From positions 2,716,001 to 2,780,000 of the forward strand of contig NZ_CP117834.1 in the NCBI RefSeq assembly GCF_028735875.1: a DNA stretch of 64,000 nt, in the 5' to 3' direction. The notes under the pieces are model-generated. The model was not told where the DNA came from, ran no database searches, and saw only the letters and a program-made list of their open reading frames with translations. A program made the translations under genes and the position numbers. Every line of letters begins with the position of its first letter. The first letter of the stretch is position 1. The stretch comes from Shouchella hunanensis. GTDB taxonomy: Bacteria > Bacillota > Bacilli > Bacillales > Bacillaceae_D. Positions 44,000-52,661 of this stretch are shown piece after piece.

Positions 44000-44021
44000 T
44001 GGGTCATCGTTAAAAGGAAAG

Positions 44022-44240
44022 ATGGCTGTTATATTTACAGATCAAATTGAATTGGGAACAACTACACTAGGAACTATGTTTCGGACCATTCAATTAGAAG
44101 AGCCGTAAGTAACCATTAAAGAGGCATGGAATCAACAAGATCTTCACAGGTTGACAACAGAAATGCCACAAGCTTTTTAGGAGGAATTACTGGCACATAA
44201 CCTTATTTTAATAAAGCGTCATTACCGAAATAGTAAATAG
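44022..44240 (+). pseudogene. Decayed ORF with two in-frame stops
   Basis: An ATG behind AAAAGGAAAG opens a frame MAVIFTDQIELGTTTLGTMF... that is stopped at TAA (44106-44108), resumes in the same frame as VTIKEAWNQQDLHRLTTE, stops again at TAG and resumes as EELLAHNLILIKRHYRNSK before a final TAG. Total 73 codons. The residue composition stays protein-like on both sides of the stops, so this looks like a gene remnant. Family unknown. Confidence 0.45.
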
Positions 44241-44242
44241 AT

Positions 44243-44282
44243 GGCTGTCTCATTGGCATTAAGTGCACAAGACAGCCTTTTG
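44243..44282 (+). terminator. Terminator before the Nudix gene
   Basis: GGCTGTCT and AGACAGCC, perfect 8-bp arms over a 19-base loop, followed by TTTTG. It ends the remnant region or the TrmB transcript. Confidence 0.65.
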
Positions 44283-44307
44283 TATTAACAAGAAAGGGTG
44301 TCAACAG

Positions 44308-44766
44308 ATGGATTATATCAAGATGATTCGAAACAAAGTAGGGTCGGCTCCAATCATTCTTAATTTTGCTGGTATTTGTGTAGTGAACGAGAAGGGGCAA
44401 ATTCTTCTTCAAAAAAGAGGGGATTATAACGAATGGGGATTTCCTGGGGGCGCCATGGAAATAGGTGAATCCCTTGCAGGTTGTGCCAAAAGAGAAGTTT
44501 TTGAAGAGACGGGCTTACATGTTGAAATTGACTATCTTATCGGCGTATATTCAGATTATTTTACTACATATCTTAACGGTGATCGGGCTCAAACCGTTCT
44601 GCATTTCTTTAAAGGCTATCCAGTCAAAGGGAGTTTGAATGTGGATGGAGTGGAAACAGTTGAACTTGCTTTTGTTGACCCTGAGAATGCGCCGCCTCTC
44701 TTCAATCAGCAGCATATGGATTGTCTAGCCGATTATCGAAACAATATGAAAGGGAGTTTCCGTTGA
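44308..44766 (+). CDS. Nudix hydrolase
   Basis: A 152-residue hydrolase. The Nudix box GGAMEIGESLAGCAKREVFEETGL (G-x5-E-x7-REVxEExGL) is complete near residues 52-74. Such enzymes cleave nucleoside diphosphates linked to another moiety; substrate unknown. Start at the ATG behind AAAGGGTG; the 15 codons further upstream overlap the terminator hairpin. Confidence 0.92.
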   Translation: MDYIKMIRNKVGSAPIILNFAGICVVNEKGQILLQKRGDYNEWGFPGGAMEIGESLAGCAKREVFEETGLHVEIDYLIGVYSDYFTTYLNGDRAQTVLHFFKGYPVKGSLNVDGVETVELAFVDPENAPPLFNQQHMDCLADYRNNMKGSFR

Positions 44767-44850
44767 AAGATTATATGGAGATCTCAAGCAATATTTTAGA
44801 ATAGTGAACATAAGATAGTGATACAACACTCTTATTGGGAGGGGTGTGTC

Positions 44851-45252
44851 ATGGCGAAAAATAAGGGGACTGGTAAAAATAATTACAACGATCCCCATGA
44901 ACAATATTTGGAAAGCTTATTAGAACTATCTGAAGATATGATCTATCTAGGTACGATATTAAGTACCATATCTTCTGCGCTAGGGTTTGTCGGCGTTACG
45001 ATTGCACGTGACATTTCAAGACAAAGAGATGCTTCATCAAGCGTTGATGAAGAGGCGCAAGAAGCAGCGACATTCTTTTCAGCTGAGGCAGCACAAACTG
45101 GTGGACTTCGCAGCCCAGTTGGTGATCAGCAGGAATATGCGATGTATTTGTATACACAAATGAGGCAAATGCAAGGGGAGTTAAACCGAGTGCATAAAGA
45201 GATGAAGAAGATGCAAGAGCAATTTAATCGCTGGCACCGCCCATCAAATTAG
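44851..45252 (+). CDS. Hypothetical protein with C-terminal coiled coil (133 aa)
   Basis: A 133-residue protein: a polar N-terminus, a short hydrophobic stretch (IYLGTILSTISSALGFVGVTIA, about 30-52) that may touch or cross the membrane, an acidic Ala-rich middle and a C-terminal coiled coil (MRQMQGELNRVHKEMKKMQEQFNRW, about 104-128). Strong ribosome site GGGAGGGGTG. Family not recognised. Confidence 0.75.
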   Translation: MAKNKGTGKNNYNDPHEQYLESLLELSEDMIYLGTILSTISSALGFVGVTIARDISRQRDASSSVDEEAQEAATFFSAEAAQTGGLRSPVGDQQEYAMYLYTQMRQMQGELNRVHKEMKKMQEQFNRWHRPSN

Positions 45253-45392
45253 TAGCATTTACTTATATGGGGCATCACTTTATATTAAGGCATTTTTTAT
45301 CGACAAACATGAACACTTTGAAGAGTCGTCTAAGCAAAGATTGCCTAACAGTAGAAGTCATTCTTCATAAAGCATTGAACTAGTAAAGGGGA

Positions 45393-45426
45393 GCGAGAGT
45401 GTCGTCATTGACATTCTCGCTTTTCA
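45393..45426. terminator. Terminator between two convergent small genes
   Basis: GCGAGAGTGTC and GACATTCTCGC, 11-bp arms with one G-T pair, then TTTT. Confidence 0.85.
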
Positions 45427-45435
45427 TTTCTATTC

Positions 45436-45621
45436 TTATAAAAGAAATGCGAGTAAAACAACAAAAGCTAGTGCAATGGGAACGAGTAAAAAATAAAGCC
45501 AAGAAAATGTTTTAATGCTACGCTCACTGCTGTAGTTTGTATCTGTTCGGTTCATCGATACAAGCGTAAGAACAAGGCCAGCGATACAAATGCAGGCGGC
45601 GATCAGGAAGACAGGTAACAT
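45436..45621 (-). CDS. Small two-helix membrane protein (61 aa)
   Basis: A 61-residue frame with two hydrophobic helices (about 2-21 and 39-60) around a polar loop with Asp, Tyr and Lys. An AAAAGGGG site precedes the ATG at somewhat long distance, and a terminator follows. Family not recognised. Confidence 0.6.
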   Translation of the reverse strand: MLPVFLIAACICIAGLVLTLVSMNRTDTNYSSERSIKTFSWLYFLLVPIALAFVVLLAFLL

Positions 45622-45743
45622 AGTAGAAGTGCCCCTTTTTAATCGAAAACATGCTATGATTCTAGCATATTCTTTTTATCAAAGCTTACCACATTGTCTT
45701 ACCTAAATGAAGGAGGGAGCCTGTTACAACAGAACAGGGGATT

Positions 45744-46112
45744 ATGAAAACTTTACAGCTTTTGCTACAGGTTCTATTTTTATATGGACTCTCCGCGTTT
45801 GGAGATTTCTTATCCCGTTGGCTGAATCTTACTATTCCAGGTTCAATCATTGGGTTTCTTTTATTGCTGTTATTATTGAGCACAAAAATAATTCCAGAAA
45901 GCTGGGTCGAGACAGGAGCCACCGCGTTATTATTCGTGTTACCCCTTTTGTTTATACCGTTTAATTTAGGGGTTATGCAATATCCGGAACTTCTATCAAC
46001 GACTGGATTTCTTCTATTCCTATCTGTTATAGTCAGCACGTTGCTATCGATGATTGGAATCGGGCATTTCTGTCAATGGTATGAAAGAAGTCGAGGTGAT
46101 TGGGACGAATGA
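45744..46112 (+). CDS. LrgA/CidA-family holin-like protein
   Basis: A 122-residue protein with four helices: LYGLSAFGDFLSRWLNLTIPGSIIGFLLLLLLL (about 14-46) and LLFVLPLLFIPFNLGVMQY (about 62-80) are the CidA/LrgA signatures. Such proteins form holin- or antiholin-like pores and work with LrgB/CidB in control of autolysis or in pyruvate/metabolite transport (as PftA/PftB in B. subtilis). The LrgB partner overlaps its stop codon by ATGA. Which subfamily (Lrg, Cid or PftA) is not decided by sequence alone. Confidence 0.9.
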   Translation: MKTLQLLLQVLFLYGLSAFGDFLSRWLNLTIPGSIIGFLLLLLLLSTKIIPESWVETGATALLFVLPLLFIPFNLGVMQYPELLSTTGFLLFLSVIVSTLLSMIGIGHFCQWYERSRGDWDE

Positions 46113-46795
46113 TGTATCCAATAATAGCTATAGCCATTGTTGCTGCAACGGTTGTCATCTATTTCTTGTTTCGGAAGCTTTACTTACGCTACCCCTATCC
46201 CATTCTGTTGCCTGTCGTGACATCGACCGTGTTTATTTTACTCATCTTACTATTATTTAATATTTCGTATGAAGACTATTTAATTGGAGGAGAATGGTTA
46301 AGTCGTTTAATGGGACCTGCTATTGTGGCATTAGCGTTTCCGTTGTACAAGCAACGCGTTCTTGTTCTACGCTATAGCGTTATGATTGGTGGCGCCGTAT
46401 CCATTGGTGTTTTTTTAGGGTTCAGTACGGTGTATGGGTTGGCGCTTTTGTTTCGATTCAATGAGACCCTCGTTGCGACAGTCCTTCCAAAATCGATTAC
46501 AGCACCTGTAGCAGTGGAAATCTCTGCAGCCTTACACGGATTGCCACCGTTAACAGCCACATTTGTCCTTGTGGCAGGCTTTAGCGGTATTCTCATTGGA
46601 CCATGGGTCATGCAAAAAGCAGGTATAAGGAGTCTATATGGTAAAAGCATTGCACTCGGGGGTGCATCTCACGCCATGGGAATTTCTAAAGCAGCTGAGT
46701 ATGGGAACATTCCTCTGTCGATGAGTTCCATTGCTATGACACTAAGTGCTATCGTTGCATCCCTTTTGATTCCTATTTTCATATGGATCTTTTAA
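46109..46795 (+). CDS. LrgB/CidB-family membrane protein
   Basis: A 228-residue membrane protein with about seven helices. Family blocks: LMGPAIVALAFPLYKQ (about 69), PKSITAPVAVEISAALHGLPPLTATFVL (about 130) and GKSIALGGASHAMGISKAAEYG (about 180). It is translated in step with the LrgA gene (ATGA overlap). Together they form the two-component Lrg/Cid/Pft system. Confidence 0.92.
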   Translation: MMYPIIAIAIVAATVVIYFLFRKLYLRYPYPILLPVVTSTVFILLILLLFNISYEDYLIGGEWLSRLMGPAIVALAFPLYKQRVLVLRYSVMIGGAVSIGVFLGFSTVYGLALLFRFNETLVATVLPKSITAPVAVEISAALHGLPPLTATFVLVAGFSGILIGPWVMQKAGIRSLYGKSIALGGASHAMGISKAAEYGNIPLSMSSIAMTLSAIVASLLIPIFIWIF

Positions 46796-46825
46796 AGAGG
46801 GTGTGTGAAAACACGCTCTTCTTTC
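46795..46825 (+). terminator. Terminator after the LrgB gene
   Basis: AAGAGGGTGTG and CACGCTCTT arms with a 6-base loop; ends in CTTTC. Confidence 0.6.
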
Positions 46826-46829
46826 AATT

Positions 46830-46860
46830 AAAAAGTTCCATTAGCTTTAGCCAATGGAAC
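46830..46860 (-). terminator. Terminator after the 77-aa gene
   Basis: GTTCCATT and AATGGAAC, perfect 8-bp arms, followed by five T on the minus strand. Confidence 0.75.
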
Positions 46861-46868
46861 AGAAATTC

Positions 46869-47102
46869 CTATACTTTTTCTAACACATACGCTTTCTTAG
46901 ATCGATATTCCTTTTCACCATTATCTGAAGCGTGCTCAAAGAATCCATCAAAGCTTTGAGTGACTTTGAATTCCCGTTCGGGATCAGAAAAAAGGTGATT
47001 TTCGTTTGAAGATAAAAGAACAACATCTTTTTTATTCACGAATTGATCTAAGTCTGTCGCTTTATAATGGACTCCAACATCTAATGAATTGTATGTTGCC
47101 AT
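46869..47102 (-). CDS. Hypothetical soluble protein (77 aa)
   Basis: A 77-residue polar protein (MATYNSLDVGVHYKATDL; FDGFFEHASDNGEKEYRSKKAYVLEKV) with a very strong AAGGAGGAGATG site and its own terminator. No motif recognised; composition is that of a compact cytosolic protein. Confidence 0.7.
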   Translation of the reverse strand: MATYNSLDVGVHYKATDLDQFVNKKDVVLLSSNENHLFSDPEREFKVTQSFDGFFEHASDNGEKEYRSKKAYVLEKV

Positions 47103-47169
47103 GTCATCTCCTCCTTAAGCGGTTTTTGTTCCTATATCCAAATGTAGGAGATATTAAACATAGCTGTTG

Positions 47170-47643
47170 CTATTGTAGTGCTTTCATGTACCAAGCATCA
47201 CAAGAGAAGTGCTCTGTTTTAAGTAGAGGTTCATCTAGCTTCTGGAAACCATGCTTTTGGTAAAAACGATTCGCAGCATGCATCGTATGAATTGTTTCGA
47301 GATAACATGCTTCATAATATTGCTTAGCAAAGGCTAAACTTACCTCTAATAATTGCTCTGCAACACCAGTCCCTCTAGCTTCTTGTAAGGCGTACATCTT
47401 TTGTAGTTCACATATAGTAGGAAAACCAGATACACCGCCAATTCCAACACCAGCAATGATACGGCCATCTTTAACGGCTACCCAGTACTGCGTTTTATCT
47501 TTTTGATACAGCTCATAAAAACGGCTTAAATCAGGATCTGACCACGCAGTTCCTGGTTTATTTGCGCCAAATTCAATTAAACAAGTTCGAATTAATTGTT
47601 CTACATCTTGGTTGTCTTGTTCTTGAATTTCTCGAATAATCAT
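47170..47643 (-). CDS. GNAT-family N-acetyltransferase
   Basis: A 157-residue acetyltransferase: ELQKMYALQEARGTGVAEQLLEVSLAFAK carries the acetyl-CoA motif (ARGTGVA), and ANRFYQKHGFQKLDEPL is the C-terminal motif. Acceptor unknown. The stretch GVGIGGVSGFPTICELQ and the length are those of the YjgM/ElaA-like small GNATs. Confidence 0.88.
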   Translation of the reverse strand: MIIREIQEQDNQDVEQLIRTCLIEFGANKPGTAWSDPDLSRFYELYQKDKTQYWVAVKDGRIIAGVGIGGVSGFPTICELQKMYALQEARGTGVAEQLLEVSLAFAKQYYEACYLETIHTMHAANRFYQKHGFQKLDEPLLKTEHFSCDAWYMKALQ

Positions 47644-47785
47644 AGCTATGCTCCTATCATTAATGGTTAAAGCTTCTTAGAAGATTATGACAACTATTGT
47701 ACAGCTTTGCGACAAAAGAATGCAAGATAGAAGAAGCGAAGACATGGTTAATTATGACATAATAGAGTAAGAGGGGGTGCATTCT

Positions 47786-48649
47786 TTGGTCATTAACGAT
47801 TCGCTCTATGGTATGTTTAAGCTTGAACCAGTTCTAGAAACATTAATAGCTAGTCCACCAGTTCAACGTTTAAAAAAAGTACATCAGGCAGGCGGTTGCT
47901 TTCTTGTGAAACCCGAATGGAACGTGACAAGGTATGAGCATTCCATTGGAGCAATGCTGCTTGTTCGTAAATTGGGTGGAGGCGTTGAAGAGCAAATAGC
48001 CGCTTTATTACACGATCTATCACATACAGCCTTTTCCCATGTAATTGATTATGTTCTAGGTAATAAGGATGAAAACTATCATGAGACTCTTTATGAAAGA
48101 CTTGTAAAAGGAACAACCATACCTGATCTAATCGATCAAGCAGGTTATAACGCCCAGTCCATTTTATTTTCCAATAAAAAGTGGACGCTTCTAGAAAGGT
48201 CACTGCCTCATTTATGTGTAGATCGGATTGATTATACGTTGCGTGATCTTTATTCATATGGTGTGATTTCCTTAAAGGATGTTGATGCATTTCTTAATCA
48301 ATTGGTTGTGGTCGATGGGAATATCGTTTGCGAAGAATTAAGCTGGGCAGAATGGTTTGCATCTATGTATTTTAAAGAAACCGTTGAATTTTTTTTACAT
48401 CCAACGAACGTTTTTGCTAATCAGCAGCTTGCGCATATCTTATCAGTAAGTTTAGAAGCAGGAATTGTGACACTCGATGACTTAGTTAAAACCGATTTTG
48501 ATGTTTTGGAACAGTTACGGCTGAGTCAACATGAAACCATCCAGGCGCTGTTAACAGCGTTTGAGAAGCCGCTCTCACCGTCTCATTTTCACTTAAAAGC
48601 TAAGCATATAAAATTAAAATATAGAGTCATTGATCCGACGTGCGGTTAG
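47786..48649 (+). CDS. HD-domain phosphohydrolase, 3' end apparently frameshifted
   Basis: About 287 residues of an HD-superfamily hydrolase of the dGTPase-like/YedJ kind. Metal ligands: His in RYEHSIGAMLL, His-Asp in ALLHDLSHTAFSH and the later Asp in LCVDRIDYTLRD. A TTG start behind AAGAGGGGG is chosen; a GTG 9 bases earlier is too close to that site. The frame stops at 48647-48649 after IDPTCG, but another frame continues without a break for 40 protein-like codons and ends at a TGA that overlaps the dsdA ATG as ATGA. A one-base deletion near 48640 would explain this. Confidence 0.8.
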   Translation: MVINDSLYGMFKLEPVLETLIASPPVQRLKKVHQAGGCFLVKPEWNVTRYEHSIGAMLLVRKLGGGVEEQIAALLHDLSHTAFSHVIDYVLGNKDENYHETLYERLVKGTTIPDLIDQAGYNAQSILFSNKKWTLLERSLPHLCVDRIDYTLRDLYSYGVISLKDVDAFLNQLVVVDGNIVCEELSWAEWFASMYFKETVEFFLHPTNVFANQQLAHILSVSLEAGIVTLDDLVKTDFDVLEQLRLSQHETIQALLTAFEKPLSPSHFHLKAKHIKLKYRVIDPTCG

Positions 48650-48768
48650 GAGCTGGATGTGTATCTGCTTCTACTCAATCTACGTTAGTGAGAGAGCTAC
48701 ATGCTCAAACAAAAAAAGCATCAACAACAGGTGCTATTGTGACGATTGCAGAAAGGGGAATAAGATGA
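48646..48768 (+). other. Out-of-frame C-terminal extension of the HD protein
   Basis: In the frame shifted relative to the HD gene, 40 codons read LGAGCVSASTQSTLVREL, then HAQTKKASTTGAIVTIAERGIR, and stop at TGA 48766-48768, four bases overlapping the dsdA start. The residue use looks like protein and the coupling is typical of an operon, so it was probably the native C-terminus of the HD protein. Confidence 0.55.
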
Positions 48769-50054
48769 CCCGAGAACGGCTATTAAAAGCATTTCCTAAT
48801 TTAACTAAGCTTACAGCATTAGAAGAATATCTGTGGATTAACACGTCTAAAGGAAAGAAGGCCATTACAAAAAACCATACATTATCCATGGAGGCGATTT
48901 TAGAGGCAGAAGCTCGACTAAATCGGTTTGCTCCTTATATATCCCTTGCGTTTCCAGAAACAGAACGAACGAACGGATTGTTAGAGTCGCCACTATTGGC
49001 AATCGACTCTTTTCAGCAGTCCCTTGAAGAGTATTATCAGGTTACGATTAACGGTAGTTTGTTTCTAAAAGGTGACCACTTGCTTCCAATTTCAGGTTCG
49101 ATTAAAGCAAGAGGGGGCATTTATGAGGTTTTGACGATTGCGGAAAAGATCCTTATTGAGGAAAGCGTGTTCTCAAGAGAAGAGTCTTATGAGAAGTTAA
49201 TAGAGTCTACATATCAAGACGTATTGTCTCGCTATACAATTGTCGTGGGTTCGACAGGGAATTTAGGACTAAGTATTGGTGTTATGGGAGCAAAGTTAGG
49301 GTTTAACGTTATTGTACATATGTCAAGCGATGCTAAAGCTTGGAAAAAAGCGTTATTGCAGCAAAAAGGAGCGCACGTTGTTGAACATGATCAAGACTAT
49401 AGTTTGGCGGTGGAGGAGGGGAGGAAACAAGCAGAAGCGAACGTGAACAGCTACTTTATTGATGATGAGCATTCGACGACGCTTTTTTTAGGTTATGCCG
49501 TTGCAGCGTTGCGTTTAAAAAAACAGCTTGATGAAAAAGGTATTACCATTAACCGCGATCATCCTTTAATTGTTTATTTACCTTGCGGCGTTGGTGGAGG
49601 ACCTGGTGGAATAGCATATGGGCTGCATCAAGTATTTGGTGAGAACGTAACGTGTTATTTTGCAGAACCAACCCACTCTCCTTGTATGCTTGTTGGAATG
49701 ATGACAGGATTACATGAAAATATTCACGTGAAAGATATAGGAATTGACAATCGAACGATTGCAGATGGACTTGCGGTAGGACGACCATCAGGCTTTGTCG
49801 GAAAGGTGATGGAGCCAATTCTTGGAGGTATCTATACGGTAAATGATGAGACGATGTATAAGCTTTTAGCGATGCTCATTGATCAAGAAGAAATAGCTCT
49901 CGAGCCGTCAGCAGTTACAGCTTTATTCGGACCTGTACAGGTTGCCAATTCAGCAAAAGATGCTGTGCATCTAGCTTGGGCAACAGGTGGTAGTATGGTA
50001 CCAACTAACCAAATGCAGCATGATTACGAAATAGGTAAAGCACTATTAAATTAA
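48765..50054 (+). CDS. dsdA: D-serine dehydratase
   Basis: A 429-residue PLP enzyme that turns D-serine into pyruvate and ammonia, often a detoxification step. The PLP lysine is in ISGSIKARGGIYEV (about 110), the phosphate-binding region is VVGSTGNLGLSIGVMGAKLGFNVIVHMSSDAKAWKKALLQ (about 160-200), and LPCGVGGGPGGIAYGLHQVFG (about 270) is the DsdA signature. The ATG at 48765 has AAAGGGGAATAAG before it; an open frame 45 codons upstream overlaps the HD gene and is rejected. It seems coupled to the HD gene. Confidence 0.94.
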   Translation: MTRERLLKAFPNLTKLTALEEYLWINTSKGKKAITKNHTLSMEAILEAEARLNRFAPYISLAFPETERTNGLLESPLLAIDSFQQSLEEYYQVTINGSLFLKGDHLLPISGSIKARGGIYEVLTIAEKILIEESVFSREESYEKLIESTYQDVLSRYTIVVGSTGNLGLSIGVMGAKLGFNVIVHMSSDAKAWKKALLQQKGAHVVEHDQDYSLAVEEGRKQAEANVNSYFIDDEHSTTLFLGYAVAALRLKKQLDEKGITINRDHPLIVYLPCGVGGGPGGIAYGLHQVFGENVTCYFAEPTHSPCMLVGMMTGLHENIHVKDIGIDNRTIADGLAVGRPSGFVGKVMEPILGGIYTVNDETMYKLLAMLIDQEEIALEPSAVTALFGPVQVANSAKDAVHLAWATGGSMVPTNQMQHDYEIGKALLN

Positions 50055-50072
50055 CTCATTCTTTTTGAAAAA

Positions 50073-50106
50073 AGGGATACTTGTCCATAAGACGTATCCC
50101 TATTTT
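50073..50106. terminator. Bidirectional terminator between dsdA and the patatin gene
   Basis: AGGGATAC and GTATCCCT, perfect 8-bp arms, then ATTTTTGTG. Confidence 0.8.
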
Positions 50107-51020
50107 TGTGTTTTTTTCCTAGAACGAAGCTGTTTGTGCGCATCAAAATCCCATGTAGACAAGAAGAGTTCAGCTGCTTGATAACCAGACTCGAACAAAT
50201 AATCGCTTTGCTCATCCGTTAGTAGGAAATCGGTTGCTGTGATGGAATCGGTATAAATTTGTATTGTGCGATCTCTCGTTTCATCACTTAAATGTCTCAT
50301 ATCATGAGCTTGCATCATCGTTTTGACAATGTTCTGTGCTAAATGTATTGGCGTTGGAATAATGGCATCCCCTTCAATTCGATCTTTCAAAAAGCGAAAG
50401 CCGAAGGTTGGGTAGCGAGGATTTTCAACATCAAACAGCCAAATCGGAAAATTACTTAGTAAGCCGCCATCAACAATATACGCCTTACTTTTGTTTGCCA
50501 GCTTCCATCTAGCAGGGCGATAAAAAAAGGGGATAGATGTACTCATTCGCACTGCTTGAGCAATCGTTACATCACTTGGTTTCATACCGTAACGGTTTAA
50601 ATCGTCAGGAAAAATGATCATTTGTCCGCTACTAATATCTGATGCAATGATTTTAAGTTTTTCAGGTGGAAGATCTGCGAAGGTTCGAATGTTTTTCCTC
50701 CGTAATAGTTCTTCGAGCCACACGTCAATATAATCGTTCTTATACATACCTAAATAAAACACGAGATTAATAAAATTTCCAACAAAAGGGATGTGATTGA
50801 CCCAATTCTTCCCTCGTAAATCTTTAAAATTTAATACTTTTAACTGTTCATTTATTTCTTTACTTGTATATCCTGCTGCAAGAAGAGCGGCAATAATAGC
50901 CCCTACAGAAGTTCCAGCTAATTTCTGCCATTGCACACCATGAGCTTCCATTGATTCAATTGCTCCAGCAAAAGCAATACCACGAATGCCTCCACCTTCA
51001 AAAACTGCATCGACTTTCAT
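50100..51020 (-). CDS. Patatin-like phospholipase
   Basis: A 306-residue lipid acyl hydrolase. The oxyanion loop GGGIRGIAFAGA (residues 9-20), nucleophile Ser in AGTSVGAI (about 41) and the catalytic Asp in VDGGLLSNFPIWLFD (about 195) are all visible. No signal peptide, so it is probably cytosolic or membrane-associated. Relatives hydrolyse phospholipids or lipid-linked esters. It starts behind AAAGGAGGC. Confidence 0.93.
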   Translation of the reverse strand: MKVDAVFEGGGIRGIAFAGAIESMEAHGVQWQKLAGTSVGAIIAALLAAGYTSKEINEQLKVLNFKDLRGKNWVNHIPFVGNFINLVFYLGMYKNDYIDVWLEELLRRKNIRTFADLPPEKLKIIASDISSGQMIIFPDDLNRYGMKPSDVTIAQAVRMSTSIPFFYRPARWKLANKSKAYIVDGGLLSNFPIWLFDVENPRYPTFGFRFLKDRIEGDAIIPTPIHLAQNIVKTMMQAHDMRHLSDETRDRTIQIYTDSITATDFLLTDEQSDYLFESGYQAAELFLSTWDFDAHKQLRSRKKTQK

Positions 51021-51230
51021 TGTATGCCTCCTTTCACTTCAACAAGTTAACGAAGGAACTTGTCTACTCATATTCTATGAACCAGCAGTAAAAAAAGTGT
51101 TTCATTTCCATTAAAGAGGAGTGCATTCAGCAAAAATCAAAAAAAAATTAGAAAAATCTTCATGATATACATAATTTTTTTAGTAGAAAGCCAAACTAAG
51201 AGTGAAACAAAATATGAATAATGGAGTTGA

Positions 51231-51746
51231 ATGAAAATGAAGAAATATCTATTGCATTCTTTAGCCCTTACTTTTGTTGCAACAGCGTTAGTCGCATGTG
51301 GAGGCAACGATAATAATGATATGAATTCACCAGATAATGATATGGAAATGAATGAACCTGGTGAAGATAGTGTTGAAAACCAAGGCTACGGCATGAATGA
51401 TCATGGTGAACAACATATGACAGTTTCGGGTGAAGTGGCTGATAGCGTTCGTGAATTAGATGGTGTTCATCATGCAGCGGCAATCGTGATGGGAAGCCAA
51501 GCATATATTGCTGTGACAATGGATGACGAATCACATGATGTATCAGACGATATGAAGCAAAAAATTGCTGACAAAGCAATGGAAGTTGATCACAATCTTA
51601 GTGATGTTCATGTTTCTTCAAACCCTGATTTTGTGGAACGGATGAAAGGCTACGGTGACAGAATTGAGAATGGTGAACCTGTAAGTGGTTTTGCAGATGA
51701 ATTTATGGAAATGGTTCATCGTATGTTTCCAACAACAAAACGATAG
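51231..51746 (+). CDS. YhcN/YlaJ-family sporulation lipoprotein
   Basis: A 171-residue lipoprotein: signal peptide with lipobox LVAC (Cys23), an Asn/Asp/Met-rich linker with His residues (to about 65), then the YhcN/YlaJ domain: VADSVRELDGVHHAAAIVMGSQAYIAVTMDD (about 65-98) and the KIADKAMEVDHNLSDVHVSSNPDFVERM stretch. Relatives are made in the forespore and sit in the spore inner membrane or coat region, with a role in germination or outgrowth. Two ATGs (51231, 51237) are possible; the first has TGGAG six bases upstream. Confidence 0.9.
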   Translation: MKMKKYLLHSLALTFVATALVACGGNDNNDMNSPDNDMEMNEPGEDSVENQGYGMNDHGEQHMTVSGEVADSVRELDGVHHAAAIVMGSQAYIAVTMDDESHDVSDDMKQKIADKAMEVDHNLSDVHVSSNPDFVERMKGYGDRIENGEPVSGFADEFMEMVHRMFPTTKR

Positions 51747-51757
51747 TAGTGAAAAGG

Positions 51758-51790
51758 AAAACCTACAGGTTATTATCTGTAGGTTTTTAT
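51758..51790. terminator. Terminator between YhcN and LysR genes
   Basis: AAACCTACAG and CTGTAGGTTT, perfect 10-bp arms with an 8-base loop, then TTTATT. Confidence 0.85.
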
Positions 51791-51809
51791 TTAGTGTACA
51801 AATATTTAT

Positions 51810-52661
51810 TTACCTTTGAAGCGTATGTATTAAACTTTGTTGAAGAGGTTTTAAGTAAGATTTCTTAGAAGTGAAAAGGTATAAGTCCCGAGTGAACGGA
51901 CAATTAGAGAGACGTTTGAATAGAAAATGTCGATTCCAAGGTGGTTCAACCATCAACTTTGGAATGATAGCTACCGCATGGTTTTGTGTCAAAGAATAGA
52001 GAAAGGATCGGTAAGGGAGGCTATGAATATCCCTTTTTTTCCAACCGTTTTTCTCGCATAATGTATGCCACATTTGATAAAAGCGACTTGTTTTTGGTGG
52101 AACAATTTGTGGGTATGAAAAACATTGCTCAAGCGAGAGTTCTTCACAATCAGCAAGTGGATGGTCCTCAGCTATGGCAACTTGATATTCATCATGCTTA
52201 ACGAGTGTCGAGTAAAAGCCTTCATGAGAAGGATAGTCTTCAAAAATTGCAGCATCAATGTCTCCTTTTTTTAGCATCGGTATAAATTCAAGGCAGTTAT
52301 CTCGTGTATATGTGCACGTGATGTTCATTTTTGAGGCTTCATATGTAAGAGTTTGGGGTAAATACGTGGACGAAATAAAAGGTGCAACACCTAAGCGAAC
52401 CGCGTTTTTTGGTACAAAGCGATGGAGTTTACGCTGTAGTTCATGCCAAATGGGCTGCATCTCATTATAGAAAAGTTGTCCTGTTTCTGTTAATGTCATC
52501 CCCTCGTGTGAGCGAATAAACAACGTTTTGTTTAAAGATTTTTCTAATTCTTTTACATGTCGACTAACAGCGGGTTGGGTTAACCCCAGTCGAGTAGCGG
52601 CTTTCGAAATACTGCCTTCTTCAGAAATCGTTAGAAACGCTTCTAAATATCGAATGTCCAT
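51810..52661 (-). CDS. LysR-family transcriptional regulator
   Basis: A 283-residue LTTR. The N-terminal helix-turn-helix is complete: MDIRYLEAFLTISEEGSISKAATRLGLTQPAVSRHVKELEKSLNKTLFIRSHEGMTLTETGQLF; the effector domain follows (about 90-280, VRLGVAPFISSTYLPQ). The usual target would be a divergent gene, but that position holds serS, 300 bp away. The regulated gene is therefore not evident. Effector unknown. Confidence 0.9.
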   Translation of the reverse strand: MDIRYLEAFLTISEEGSISKAATRLGLTQPAVSRHVKELEKSLNKTLFIRSHEGMTLTETGQLFYNEMQPIWHELQRKLHRFVPKNAVRLGVAPFISSTYLPQTLTYEASKMNITCTYTRDNCLEFIPMLKKGDIDAAIFEDYPSHEGFYSTLVKHDEYQVAIAEDHPLADCEELSLEQCFSYPQIVPPKTSRFYQMWHTLCEKNGWKKRDIHSLPYRSFLYSLTQNHAVAIIPKLMVEPPWNRHFLFKRLSNCPFTRDLYLFTSKKSYLKPLQQSLIHTLQR

